Shown one piece after another: positions 30,278 to 39,328 of a stretch of DNA of 64,000 nt. The stretch lies in assembly GCF_024347595.1 (NCBI RefSeq), contig NZ_AP025507.1, positions 1,612,001 through 1,676,000 on the forward strand. Direction: 5' to 3'. The notes beneath the pieces are model-generated. The model did no database searches. It was not told where the DNA came from and saw nothing but the letters and a program-made list of their open reading frames with translations. Source of the DNA: Vibrio pomeroyi (GTDB lineage: Bacteria; Pseudomonadota; Gammaproteobacteria; Enterobacterales; Vibrionaceae). The translations under genes and the position numbers were made by a program. How positions within the stretch are numbered: the stretch's first letter is position 1; the number at the start of each line of letters is the position of its first letter.

Positions 30278-31009
30278 CTAACCTAGCGGTCTTCCACCAT
30301 CGACGGCGATGGTAGTTCCGGTTGAAAATGTTAGTAGATCAGCGGCTGCATAAACGGCGTTGGCAACCTCTTCGTCACTCGCTAATCGTTTAAGCGGAGT
30401 CGACTGCTCTTGTGCGTTACGCCATTCATCATCTAACCCTTTGACAAATTCGGTATCCACTAAGCCAGGTGCTACAGCGAGCACTCGGATATCTGGAGAT
30501 AAAGCACGGCCTAATGAGCGCGTCATGTTTTCAACCGCCGACTTACTCGCACAGTACGCCACGTTGCTACCCATTGCGGTTTGCGCTGCAATCGAGGTAA
30601 TGTTTACGACGCAACCTTTAGCGCTACGAAGTAAAGGCTCAAACGCGCGAACCATCGCAAATGGAGCGCGAACATTGACGCGGAAGATCTTGTCTATCAG
30701 ATCGTCGCTTAAGGACTCTAAATCACTGTGCGCGACAAACTTTGTCATACCAGCACAGTTGACTAGCAAGTCTACTGAATCCGACGATTCTTTAACTTGT
30801 TCAGCCAAAGCGCCAATCGCAGAGCTGTCTTCAACATTAAGTTGATACATGGCATGACCTGAACCTTGTAAGCTGTCCAAGATCTGTTGAGCTGCAACCT
30901 CATTACTGTTGTAGGTAAACACAACGCGATAGCCAGATTGCGCTAATTTGTGACATATGGCGGCACCGATGCCGCCACTGCCGCCTGTAACTAAGGCGAG
31001 TTTTGTCAT
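30278..31009 (-). CDS. Short-chain dehydrogenase/reductase
   Basis: 243 residues of the classical SDR type. NAD(P) motif GGSGGIG at 9-15; catalytic Ser139, Tyr152 and Lys156 (AYCASK). It starts one base after the stop of the HisD-like gene, so both are translated together. It probably oxidises or reduces a hydroxyl group next to the carbon handled by the HisD paralogue. Confidence 0.88.
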   Translation of the reverse strand: MTKLALVTGGSGGIGAAICHKLAQSGYRVVFTYNSNEVAAQQILDSLQGSGHAMYQLNVEDSSAIGALAEQVKESSDSVDLLVNCAGMTKFVAHSDLESLSDDLIDKIFRVNVRAPFAMVRAFEPLLRSAKGCVVNITSIAAQTAMGSNVAYCASKSAVENMTRSLGRALSPDIRVLAVAPGLVDTEFVKGLDDEWRNAQEQSTPLKRLASDEEVANAVYAAADLLTFSTGTTIAVDGGRPLG

Positions 31010-31010
31010 G

Positions 31011-32303
31011 TTATGCCTCTACCGATTTTTCTTTGTAGCGACGAACACGAATGTCTGCTTGCTCTTTGTGGCCAGCGAAACCTTCTAGTGCACATAGACG
31101 TGAACAGTACTCACCGACTTTTAGCGAAGCCGCTTCAGTTACGCGCTGGTAAGTACATGTTTTAATGAATTTACCAACCCACAGACCACCGGTGTAGCGT
31201 GCTGCTTTGTTTGTTGGCAGTGTATGGTTAGTACCGATACATTTATCGCCGTAAGAAACGTTCGTCTCACGACCTAAGAACAATGCGCCGTAGTTAGTCA
31301 TGTTATCTAGGAAGTACTTAGGATCTTTTGTCATTACTTGGACGTGTTCAGAAGCAATGTCATCTGCTACTTCAACCATCTCTTCGTAGCTATCACAAAC
31401 AATAACCTGGCCGTAGTTTTCCCAAGCTTTACCAGCTACTTCAGCAGTAGGAAGAATCGTTAGCTGACGCTCAATTTCTTTTACTGTCTCTTTAGCAAAA
31501 GTTTCGCTATTGGTTAGCAGTACCGCAGGAGAGTTGTAACCGTGCTCAGCTTGACCAAGTAAGTCCGCTGCGGCTAATTCAGGATCACATCCCTCTTCGT
31601 CTGCAATCACAAGCGTCTCTGTTGGGCCAGCAAACAAATCGATACCAACACGACCAAACAGCTGACGTTTTGCCTCTGCAACAAATGCGTTACCCGGGCC
31701 AACGATCATATCTACTGGAGCAATCGTTTCTGTACCAAGCGCCATTGCACCCACCGCTTGTACGCCACCAAAACAATAAATCTCATCCGCACCCGCCATC
31801 GCCATTGCCGCTACAATTGCCACATTTGGTTGACCGTTAAAAGGAGGAGCACAAGCAATAACACGCTTCACGCCTGCCACTTTTGCAGTAAGAACACTCA
31901 TGTGCGCTGATGCAACCAATGGGTACTTACCACCTGGGATGTAACAACCAACACTGTTTACTGGCACGTTTTTGTGACCTAGAACAACACCTGGCATGGT
32001 TTCTACTTCTACGTCATGCATTGAGTCACGTTGGATCTGAGCGAAGTTGCGAACTTGTGTTTGTGCAAATTCAATGTCGTGCTTAGTAGATTCGTCCAAT
32101 GCGTCCACACATGCCTGAATTTGGTCATCTGTTAAGCGAAACTGCTCCGGAGACCAGTTATCAAATTTTTCTGAAAGCTCACGTACTGCACTGTCACCTT
32201 TCTTTTCGATGTCAGAAAGAATGTTCTCAACCGTTTGACGTACTTGCGCGTTGTTTGATGCTGATGCTTCTTCAGTGATGCCGTGTTTTAGAATGCGAGC
32301 CAT
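31011..32303 (-). CDS. HisD-paralogue alcohol dehydrogenase (sulfopropanediol-dehydrogenase-like)
   Basis: 430 residues of the histidinol dehydrogenase family. Zinc ligands Gln251, His254 (GQAEHG), Asp353 (YGDKCIG) and His412 (FAGHKEQ) are kept, as is the Glu319-His320 catalytic pair (SEHVQV). Context is catabolic and no his genes are near, so it is not histidine biosynthesis. The best known catabolic paralogue is HpsN, the 2,3-dihydroxypropane-1-sulfonate 3-dehydrogenase; that or another polyol oxidation is likely. First gene of the minus-strand operon, behind a LacI-type operator. Confidence 0.82.
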   Translation of the reverse strand: MARILKHGITEEASASNNAQVRQTVENILSDIEKKGDSAVRELSEKFDNWSPEQFRLTDDQIQACVDALDESTKHDIEFAQTQVRNFAQIQRDSMHDVEVETMPGVVLGHKNVPVNSVGCYIPGGKYPLVASAHMSVLTAKVAGVKRVIACAPPFNGQPNVAIVAAMAMAGADEIYCFGGVQAVGAMALGTETIAPVDMIVGPGNAFVAEAKRQLFGRVGIDLFAGPTETLVIADEEGCDPELAAADLLGQAEHGYNSPAVLLTNSETFAKETVKEIERQLTILPTAEVAGKAWENYGQVIVCDSYEEMVEVADDIASEHVQVMTKDPKYFLDNMTNYGALFLGRETNVSYGDKCIGTNHTLPTNKAARYTGGLWVGKFIKTCTYQRVTEAASLKVGEYCSRLCALEGFAGHKEQADIRVRRYKEKSVEA

Positions 32304-32381
32304 GCTTAATTCTCCTTGTGGCGTATGCCTAGTGTTTGCTTGTGTGTAGTTTTAACAGAGTTTATTTTTTGTTTTGTATAC

Positions 32382-32401
32382 TTTTGGATACGAATGCAAA
32401 A
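32382..32401. promoter_or_regulatory. LacI-type operator 1 (before the HisD-like operon)
   Basis: TTTTGGATACGAATGCAAAA, a near-perfect palindrome with the central CG typical of LacI-family sites. It lies 80 bases upstream of the HisD-like start. The consensus drawn from this and the other sites is TTTTGSATWCGWATSCAAAA. Confidence 0.75.
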
Positions 32402-32593
32402 CAAACATAAACATTTTTTTAACACTTGGCAAATTCATTTCTCGACTTGAAAAATTAAATGCAAATTATTGTTTTAAAGATAAAAATCATTTCAAAACGG
32501 CCAGATACGATACCTGATGAATTAAAATACAATCAATTTATGTTGCATTGATCACATTGTTTTTACTCTTTTTTTACAACAACACATGTTAAG

Positions 32594-32613
32594 TTTTGCA
32601 TACCTTTGCAAAA
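32594..32613. promoter_or_regulatory. LacI-type operator 2 (before the aldolase gene)
   Basis: TTTTGCATACCTTTGCAAAA, related to operator 1 but without the central CG. It lies 31 bases upstream of the aldolase ATG, a position suited to repression. Confidence 0.6.
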
Positions 32614-32644
32614 GCGAACGAAAAGTAATGGAGAAAAAAAAGTA

Positions 32645-33394
32645 ATGGATAACTTTAAGTACACACTGAACAACACCGAGCTACTTGGGACTTTTGTTAA
32701 AACCCCTCACCCACACATCATTGAAGTGCTTGCGTTGGCAGAACTCCCTTTCATTGTGCTAGACGCGGAACACGCCCCTTTTGATAGATCGACACTGGAT
32801 AGCTGTATTCTGGCTGCGCGCGCAAATCAACTCCCTTGCGTAGTTCGAGTTCAAGATAGCCAGCCATCGACCATTTTGAATGCGTTAGATTGCGGTGCGA
32901 CAGGAATCCAGATCCCTCACGTATGCAGCGCCGAGCAAGCAGAAAAACTGGTGAAGATGTCCCATTATGGTGAAGGTGGCCGAGGCTATGCAGGCTCAAG
33001 CCGCGCAGCAAAATACGCAACTAAACCAATGGCAAGTCACTTGAAAGACAGCCAGAACAACACGGTAGTGATTGCGCAAATTGAAGATCCAGAAGGTGTG
33101 GTAAATGCTGAATCAATTGCAAAAGTGGAAGGCGTTGATGCCCTGTTCATTGGCCAAGTAGACTTAGCTGTGTCTTACGGTGCTGAAAGTGTGAATGATG
33201 AATGCGTGCGAGAAGCGAGCATAAAAATAATCAAAGCAGCTCAACAGGTTAACAAGCCTGTGGGAATGTTTGTCGCAAATGCTCAAGCGGCTCGTCACTG
33301 GAAAGAGCTCGGCGTTAACTTTTTTTGCGTCGGTTCTGAACACAAAATGATCATTGATGGCTTTCGAAATGAGCAAGCCGTCATGAAATCATAA
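32645..33394 (+). CDS. HpcH/HpaI-family class II aldolase
   Basis: 249 residues from the ATG at 32645; a longer frame from a TTG at 32606 runs into the operator and lacks a ribosome site. The family cleaves 2-keto acids such as 4-hydroxy-2-ketoheptanedioate or 2-keto-3-deoxy-glucarate to pyruvate and an aldehyde with a divalent metal. Key residues: histidine in LDAEHAPFD, arginine in VVRVQD, metal glutamate in QIEDPEG and aspartate in GQVDLAVSYG. It may do the carbon-carbon cleavage step of the pathway encoded here. Confidence 0.85.
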   Translation: MDNFKYTLNNTELLGTFVKTPHPHIIEVLALAELPFIVLDAEHAPFDRSTLDSCILAARANQLPCVVRVQDSQPSTILNALDCGATGIQIPHVCSAEQAEKLVKMSHYGEGGRGYAGSSRAAKYATKPMASHLKDSQNNTVVIAQIEDPEGVVNAESIAKVEGVDALFIGQVDLAVSYGAESVNDECVREASIKIIKAAQQVNKPVGMFVANAQAARHWKELGVNFFCVGSEHKMIIDGFRNEQAVMKS

Positions 33395-33510
33395 TTTTTC
33401 TTTGTGATTTCAAATGTTACACGTATTGTAATTATCAAACCTTGCTCATTAGAGTCTGTTGACCTAATCAAGGTAGCGCTTGGATTTATCGCGATATAAG
33501 GAGATTCACC

Positions 33511-34512
33511 ATAAAAGCGAAAGTTACCTCTATTGATGTTGCCAAAATGCTTGGCGTTTCTCAGTCTACTGTTTCTCGGGCATTCAGTCCGACAGCGAGC
33601 ATTAGTGAGAAGAAGCGTAAAATGGTTATGGATGCCGCGACCAAGCTTGGCTACACGCCAAATGCGATCGCTCGCAGCCTTATTTCCAATCGTTCAGGGT
33701 TAGTGGCTATCGCACTTGATAGCGAATCAAACCCAATGTACGACTTGCAATCTCGTGCACTCGCGATGGAAATTCAAAAGCGCGGCGGTCAAGTTGTCCT
33801 TTGCCCTATCGACAAAGACGACTTGGATCTCGCCATTTCACGAGCAATTGAATATCAGGTTGATGGCTTGATCATCGCCACCAGCCGCCTGACCTCTCGT
33901 GCGTTTGCACAATGTGAAAAGTTTGGTGTTCACTTAAGCCTCATCAACCGATATACCGAAGGTATCAATGCGAACAGTGCAGGCCTAGACAACCAGCAAG
34001 CTGGCACGCAAGCAGCAGATTATTTACTTGATAAAGGCTACAAACAGCTGGCTTATGTAAGTGGTGACGCAGGTTCCATGACCAGTGACAAGCGTTGGTT
34101 AGGCTTCTCTGAAACCGTAAAAACACGTGAAGCAGCTTCCCCTATCTTCATCAATGCAAAATACAGTTTTGAGGCTGGATTAGAGGCAGCGAAAGAGCTG
34201 ATGGAACACACATCAAAACCTGACGCCGTGTTCTGTGCCAATGATATCCTTGCTATGGGTGTCATGGACGGCCTGCGAAAACTTGGTTGCCATATCCCGA
34301 AAGACTTTGCCGTCATGGGCGTGGATGATATCCCAATGGCCGCATGGCCGAGTTACGATCTTACGACTATTGCGCAACCAGTAGACAAGATAGTACAGAG
34401 TGCAGTGGGAGATTTGATGCAACGTATCAATGAAAATACCGATGCCAAAGGGGCTTACCTATTGGAACCCGGAATTATAGTGGAACGAGGCAGTACATCA
34501 CTAAGTTCATAA
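33511..34512 (+). CDS. LacI-family regulator, apparent AUA start
   Basis: About 333 residues. The reading frame is open from 33463. The only ATG near the front (33547) would remove the first helix of the DNA-binding domain, whereas from 33511 the protein begins KAKVTSIDVAKMLGVSQSTVSRAF, a complete LacI headpiece. No ATG, GTG or TTG exists between the stop at 33460 and 33547; codon 33511 is ATA and has a perfect AAGGAG seven bases upstream. The C-terminal domain is a sugar-binding-type fold (residues about 60-330). Likely regulator of the five operators in this region. Confidence 0.8.
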   Translation: MKAKVTSIDVAKMLGVSQSTVSRAFSPTASISEKKRKMVMDAATKLGYTPNAIARSLISNRSGLVAIALDSESNPMYDLQSRALAMEIQKRGGQVVLCPIDKDDLDLAISRAIEYQVDGLIIATSRLTSRAFAQCEKFGVHLSLINRYTEGINANSAGLDNQQAGTQAADYLLDKGYKQLAYVSGDAGSMTSDKRWLGFSETVKTREAASPIFINAKYSFEAGLEAAKELMEHTSKPDAVFCANDILAMGVMDGLRKLGCHIPKDFAVMGVDDIPMAAWPSYDLTTIAQPVDKIVQSAVGDLMQRINENTDAKGAYLLEPGIIVERGSTSLSS

Positions 34513-34593
34513 AAGGTTTAGCCAACTTAGTCCCATCTCCAACTTATTAAATCCGCTGTTTTCCCATAAACAAAACGTCATTCAATTTAGAGT

Positions 34594-34626
34594 AGAAGCC
34601 CTAATATCATATTAGGGCTTCTTTCT
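34594..34626 (+). terminator. Terminator of the LacI gene
   Basis: A 12-bp perfect stem AGAAGCCCTAAT/ATTAGGGCTTCT with a five-base loop, followed by TTCTG, 81 bases after the LacI stop. Confidence 0.7.
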
Positions 34627-34714
34627 GTGACCTCGCCTAAAATTTCGTCTATTCGAATTAACTTCTTTATCACTTTCATGGATTTGTTATTGACTTGTTA
34701 GTTGTGCGTTTATA

Positions 34715-34734
34715 TTTTGGATTCGTATGCAAAA
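34715..34734. promoter_or_regulatory. LacI-type operator 3 (before the TRAP operon)
   Basis: TTTTGGATTCGTATGCAAAA, differing from operator 1 in two central positions only. It lies 90 bases upstream of the TRAP binding-protein start. Confidence 0.75.
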
Positions 34735-34824
34735 TAAGGATATGAAGTGCGGAATAAAAACCCACTGACCAACATGACTCTAATGAATGCACATAAAAAG
34801 TCATGTGATGAAAAAGGAAGAACA

Positions 34825-35820
34825 ATGAAACGCGCAATCTTTACCTCGATAACTGCCCTCGGCTTAACCCTATCTAGCATGAATACGTTTGCAAGCAATG
34901 TGATTCGTCTTGCTCACGATAGCCAAGAAACTTCACCCGTACATAAAGCGATGCTGCACTTTGAAAAAGAACTTGAAGCTCGCTCTAATGGCGAACTTGA
35001 AGTGGAGATCTACCCAGCTCGACAGCTCGGTGATGTTCGTGAAACCACAGAGCTTGTCCAGCAAGGCAACTTACAAATGACCTTTGGTGCATCGGTGTTG
35101 CTGTCACCTTACGTGCCTGAGTTCAACGTACTTGATGTTTTCTACCTATTTGAAGATGAAGCACAAGCGCACAAGGCATTGGACAGCGACAAGATCGGTA
35201 AACCACTTCTTACGTCAATGGAATCGAAAGGCTTCCACGGCTTAGGTTTCATGGAGGTTGGTTTTCGTAGCATCACCAACAACAAGCAACCTATCGAAAG
35301 TATTGAAGATCTTAATAGTTTAAAAATTCGTTCAGCGTCAAACCCAACACAAATCAGTGCTTGGAAATCAGTGGGCACAGCACCTACACCACTCTCTTGG
35401 GGTGAGATCTTCACTTCGTTACAACAAGGCTTAATCAATTCACAAGAGAGCGCGGTTTACTCTATTTACGCTGAGCGTTTTTATGAAGCACAAGAATACC
35501 TATCGCTAACTAACCATATTTACACTAACTACGTGCTATTCATGAATAAAGAGTTCTGGGACTCTCTACCGAGTGATCAACAGGCGCTTATCAATGAAGT
35601 AAGCCAAGAAACCATCGCGGTACAGCGTGATCTCGCAGCAAAGCAGAACCAAGAAGTCATTAAAGAACTTGAGGCGAAAGGCATGACAGTGAACGTCGTA
35701 CCTACTGAGGTTCGTGCTCAGATGAAAGAGAAGATGAATGCAGCGGTCTACCAAGAACTGCGCAGTAAAACCGGTGAAGCGCTATTCGACAGCGTGATTA
35801 CAGAGATCGAACATCTGTAG
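34825..35820 (+). CDS. dctP: TRAP transporter solute-binding protein
   Basis: 331 residues of the DctP family from the ATG at 34825, which has AAGGAAG upstream; the frame can be extended to a GTG at 34747 but the signal peptide (MKRAIFTSITALGLTLSSMNTFA) supports the later start. It captures an organic-acid-type ligand in the periplasm. The arginine that usually binds the ligand carboxylate is probably in LNSLKIRSASNP. First gene of a dctPQM operon. Confidence 0.9.
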   Translation: MKRAIFTSITALGLTLSSMNTFASNVIRLAHDSQETSPVHKAMLHFEKELEARSNGELEVEIYPARQLGDVRETTELVQQGNLQMTFGASVLLSPYVPEFNVLDVFYLFEDEAQAHKALDSDKIGKPLLTSMESKGFHGLGFMEVGFRSITNNKQPIESIEDLNSLKIRSASNPTQISAWKSVGTAPTPLSWGEIFTSLQQGLINSQESAVYSIYAERFYEAQEYLSLTNHIYTNYVLFMNKEFWDSLPSDQQALINEVSQETIAVQRDLAAKQNQEVIKELEAKGMTVNVVPTEVRAQMKEKMNAAVYQELRSKTGEALFDSVITEIEHL

Positions 35821-35982
35821 TTCATACCTTTGTCATCTATCACCTATTACCGACAAACCGTTTTAACGATCTAACAATCGTTACCTCAGATCTCAGGGCA
35901 TTCTATAAACGGTGTTCTAGGTCTGAGCTGTCGTGTATTCATTGGCATTTAATGCCCTTTTCAACACTCTTTGGAGTTACGT

Positions 35983-36546
35983 ATGAAATGGTTTCGCCTG
36001 TTCGACCGATACTTCGAACCAACACTGATCGTACTTTCTATCTCGCTGATGACCGCTCTACTGTGTTTACAGATAGCATTGCGCCTATTCGATGCCTCAA
36101 TCGCTTGGGCTGAAGAACTCGCCCGCTACCTTTTCGTTTGGGCGATGTACTTAAGCATCAGCTATTGCATTCGCGATGATCGACATATTCGTATTCGTCT
36201 GTTCATCGACAAACTACCTGGAAATCTCACTCACTATAGTTTGATTCTTTCTGATCTTATCTACCTTGCCTTCAGCTGCACCGTAGCGTGGTTTGGCTTC
36301 AAAGTGATTGGTCGAAGCTTGAAACTGGGTCAAATCGCTCCCGCGATGGAAATCCCGATTGCTTGCTTGTATGCATCCGTTCTGGTGTGTGCGGTATTAA
36401 GTTCTATACGTTTGGTAGTCAGCATCAACAAACGTATCTCAGTCATTGCTTATTCACCAAAACCGGTTCGACTCACGCAACACCGTTACCGCCACTTGAA
36501 GGCAAAACACCGCACATCTAACCGTTTGTTGGAGCTAAGCTTATGA
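35983..36546 (+). CDS. dctQ: TRAP transporter small permease subunit
   Basis: 187 residues from the ATG at 35983 (TTGGAG 8 bases upstream), four membrane helices. The EELARYLFVWAMYL signature of DctQ subunits is clear. The basic C-terminal tail of about 40 residues is longer than usual. Overlaps the large permease gene by four bases. Confidence 0.88.
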   Translation: MKWFRLFDRYFEPTLIVLSISLMTALLCLQIALRLFDASIAWAEELARYLFVWAMYLSISYCIRDDRHIRIRLFIDKLPGNLTHYSLILSDLIYLAFSCTVAWFGFKVIGRSLKLGQIAPAMEIPIACLYASVLVCAVLSSIRLVVSINKRISVIAYSPKPVRLTQHRYRHLKAKHRTSNRLLELSL

Positions 36547-37823
36547 CCTCTGCTTTGTTATTTGGTAGTTTCGGATTACTGCTTCTCATTGGTGTTCCCG
36601 TTGGTATTGCCCTCGCTGGCGCCAGCATGCTCGCTATATTGAGTTTGCCTTTTTTAAACGTTGAGTTTTTAGTACAGGGCTTAGTGACAGGCCTGGACTC
36701 TTTCCCTCTATTGGCTGTTGTACTCTTCACATTGGCCGGTAACCTAATGAGTCAGGGCGGTATATCAAAACGCCTTTTGCATGTTGCTGAAGTATTCTTT
36801 GGACACTTCACTGGTGGCTTAGGGATTGTGGCGATCGTTGCATGTATGTTCTTTGCTTCCATCTCTGGTACTGGTTCTGCAACCGTTGCGGCGATTGGCT
36901 TAACCATGATCCCGTCTATGGTTAAAAAAGGCTACGACCGAAGCTTTGCCGGTGCACTGATCGCTTCTTCTGGCGGTATCGGGGTAATTATTCCACCGTC
37001 TGTTGTGATGATCGTGTACGCCATTACTGCCGAAGTCTCCGTAACCAAAATGTTCATGGCGGGTATCGTACCTGGACTTGTAGTTGGCTTGGTACTTATC
37101 GGTTATTGCTTGATCGTATCTAAAATCCGCGGCTACAAAGGTAACGATAAGAAAGCAACATGGCCTGAACGACTGGCAGCACTCAAAGAAGCAATTTGGG
37201 CAATGCTATTACCCGTAATCATTCTTGGTGGTATCTACTCTGGTATATTCACGCCAACTGAATCTGCTGCGATTGGTGTGTTATACGGCTTGTTTTTCGG
37301 TATGTTTGTCTACAAAGAGCTGGATTACAAAAAGGTCGTGAAGATCATTTTAGAATCTTCGTTATTGGTAGGTGCTGTACTTGTGATTGTCGGCGCTTCG
37401 GTCACCTTTGGTCGAATCCTAACGCTTGAACGCCTGCCAACGGAAATCGCACAGTTCATTCTCTCTATTACGGAAAATAAACTGCTCATCTTGCTATGTA
37501 TCACTGCGCTCCTGCTCATCGTCGGTACATTCATGGAGACATTAGCGGCGATTGTTATCTTAACTCCAATCCTGCTGCCTATCGTGACAGCATTAGGAAT
37601 GGACCCAATTCACTTCGGTATCGTGATGATAGTGAATCTAGCCATCGGGTTTGTTACTCCTCCACTCGGCGCCAACTTATTTATGGCCAGTCAGGTGGGT
37701 AACGTGCCGATTGAATCCTTATCTCGAGAGATTCTAGGCTGGATTGGTGCCATGCTCGTCGCCTTGATGATCATTACCTTTGTGCCAACGATATCATTGT
37801 ATCTTCCAGAGTTATTGTCTTAA
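36543..37823 (+). CDS. dctM: TRAP transporter large permease subunit
   Basis: 426 residues, about 12 membrane helices, standard DctM length. Contains the SGTGSATVAAIG and GGIGVIIPPS segments of the transport core. Works with DctP and DctQ using the sodium gradient. Ends the TRAP operon before a strong terminator. Confidence 0.92.
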   Translation: MTSALLFGSFGLLLLIGVPVGIALAGASMLAILSLPFLNVEFLVQGLVTGLDSFPLLAVVLFTLAGNLMSQGGISKRLLHVAEVFFGHFTGGLGIVAIVACMFFASISGTGSATVAAIGLTMIPSMVKKGYDRSFAGALIASSGGIGVIIPPSVVMIVYAITAEVSVTKMFMAGIVPGLVVGLVLIGYCLIVSKIRGYKGNDKKATWPERLAALKEAIWAMLLPVIILGGIYSGIFTPTESAAIGVLYGLFFGMFVYKELDYKKVVKIILESSLLVGAVLVIVGASVTFGRILTLERLPTEIAQFILSITENKLLILLCITALLLIVGTFMETLAAIVILTPILLPIVTALGMDPIHFGIVMIVNLAIGFVTPPLGANLFMASQVGNVPIESLSREILGWIGAMLVALMIITFVPTISLYLPELLS

Positions 37824-37838
37824 GCGTCCCCATCAACA

Positions 37839-37873
37839 AAGCCACTCAATATTCATCTTTGAGTGGCTTTTTC
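37839..37873 (+). terminator. Terminator of the TRAP operon
   Basis: A 12-bp stem AAAGCCACTCAA/TTGAGTGGCTTT followed by TTC, 15 bases after the dctM stop. Confidence 0.8.
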
Positions 37874-37896
37874 AATCCAACCATTCCCGAAGTTAT

Positions 37897-37916
37897 CGTT
37901 GCATGCGAATCCATTT
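37897..37916. promoter_or_regulatory. LacI-type operator 4 (weak)
   Basis: CGTTGCATGCGAATCCATTT matches the consensus through TTGCATNCGNATCCA with the central CG but has poor outer bases. It lies 440 bases upstream of the SnoaL genes. Confidence 0.45.
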
Positions 37917-38336
37917 CTAATTAAATAAATACAAACAAAAAATTAACAATCTGAGTAAAACCCCATCTTATAAGAATAATTACTCTAAATTTTCTCTCAT
38001 CATGACTTCGATATAACAAATCGTCACAGAGCATTCTCCGATTTAATATTCACCTCACCAAACCACCTACAATACATATAAATACAACAACTTATGTGGA
38101 TTTTCACTACGTTCAAACCTAATCATCTTGTTCATATACACTCGAAAAATACTGAACCATCACTCAATTATCTTACAGATAACTGTATTTTGAGAGTTGT
38201 TAAAAAACAGATCAAACCCACAATAAAGAAACATATGCAAAACACCTCATTGACACACCGATAACAAAAGGCAATATTGGATACGTAACCAAAAACAATC
38301 CAATAACTAATTTTATGACGCATCAGGAGGTGATTA
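37917..38336 (+). promoter_or_regulatory. AT-rich promoter region of the SnoaL/symporter operon
   Basis: About 420 bases without a gene, unusually AT-rich. It holds operator 5 near its end and must contain the promoter of the following three-gene unit. Nothing else recognisable. Confidence 0.35.
38275..38294. promoter_or_regulatory. LacI-type operator 5 (before the SnoaL genes)
   Basis: TATTGGATACGTAACCAAAA, central CG with TTGGATACG/TAACCAAAA half sites. It lies 43 bases before the ATG of the first SnoaL gene. Confidence 0.6.
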
Positions 38337-39311
38337 ATGGCTATGGTTGGCTTTGATTCTAAATGGCAAGATTTTCCAGATTACATATTAGGTATCACTA
38401 AAGAAATTTGGGAAGATCGAGGTCTGAGTACCCTACATAACTATTACTCACCTGACATTATCGTCCGTACACCACTCTCCATCACCAAGGGAAACGAACA
38501 GGTCATCAGCGCGACCATGGGCACACTAGCCGAGTTCCCGAACCGTACCTTATTGGGTGAAGACGTTATTTGGTCAGGGACTCCTGAACAAGGCATGCTT
38601 TCATCACATCGAATCATTTCTACAGCCACTCACACTAATGATGGTGTATTTGGTAAAGCCACGAACAAAACACTTAAGTTTCGAATTATTGCTGACTGCC
38701 ATGCCATCAATAACCAAATCAATGACGAGTGGATGATCCGAGACATCGCTGCGATTGCAAACCAACTGGGTATGACGTCAGAAGAGTACGCTCGTCAACA
38801 AATCGAAATAGAAGGTGGCGTTGACCAATGCCCCTTCCCTTTCACTCCCCAAGTCGACATTCAAGGTCCTTACCTTGGTGTAGGGAATGACAATAAATAC
38901 GGTCAGCGCTATGAAGACATACTGCGACGCGTAATGAGTGCTGAGTTCTCAGTAATACCAAAAGAGTATGACCGAGCTTGTATCGGCGAATACACGGGCG
39001 GTCAAACTGCACTCTCTCATAACGAGATCGACCAGTTTTGGATGTCACTGCGCTCTTCATTTCCGAACGCGGAATTCAAAATACACCACCGTATTGGCCG
39101 CAATGACGAAATGATGTCACCACGTGCGGCTATTCGTTGGTCTCTACAAGGTAAGCATGAAGGCTACGGCATGTTTGGAAAGCCTACAGGAAAAGACGTT
39201 TACATCATGGGAATCAGCCATGCAGAGTTTGGACCTTGGGGCCTACGCAGAGAATTTACTCTACTTGATGAAAGTGCTGTCTGGAAACAGATTCTCATCC
39301 AAATCGGTTAA
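38337..39311 (+). CDS. Double-SnoaL (NTF2-fold) protein A
   Basis: 324 residues with two SnoaL/NTF2-like domains (about 10-150 and 190-320), each marked by a WEDRGLSTLHNYYSPDIIVRTP-like or EYTGGQTALSHNEIDQFW-like opening. NTF2-fold enzymes are cyclases, isomerases, dehydratases or lyases on small hydrophobic or keto compounds. A perfect AGGAGGTGATT ribosome site lies just upstream. Works with the paralogous neighbour and the symporter in one operon. The reaction is unknown. Confidence 0.75.
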   Translation: MAMVGFDSKWQDFPDYILGITKEIWEDRGLSTLHNYYSPDIIVRTPLSITKGNEQVISATMGTLAEFPNRTLLGEDVIWSGTPEQGMLSSHRIISTATHTNDGVFGKATNKTLKFRIIADCHAINNQINDEWMIRDIAAIANQLGMTSEEYARQQIEIEGGVDQCPFPFTPQVDIQGPYLGVGNDNKYGQRYEDILRRVMSAEFSVIPKEYDRACIGEYTGGQTALSHNEIDQFWMSLRSSFPNAEFKIHHRIGRNDEMMSPRAAIRWSLQGKHEGYGMFGKPTGKDVYIMGISHAEFGPWGLRREFTLLDESAVWKQILIQIG

Positions 39312-39328
39312 CTATATAAGGAAGTATT

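Noticed and set aside
30360..30845. 161-codon open frame opposite the SDR gene
   Set aside because: It is the antisense shadow of a gene with intact SDR motifs and has no protein-like features.
28540..32303. Firm assignment of the HisD-like operon to dihydroxypropanesulfonate breakdown
   Set aside because: HisD paralogue plus TRAP fits, but no sulfolyase or sulfolactate dehydrogenase is seen and the other enzymes do not match; the substrate is left open.
33547..34512. LacI gene starting at the ATG 33547
   Set aside because: It would remove the first helix of the DNA-binding domain and has no ribosome site; the frame upstream encodes a normal headpiece preceded by AAGGAG.
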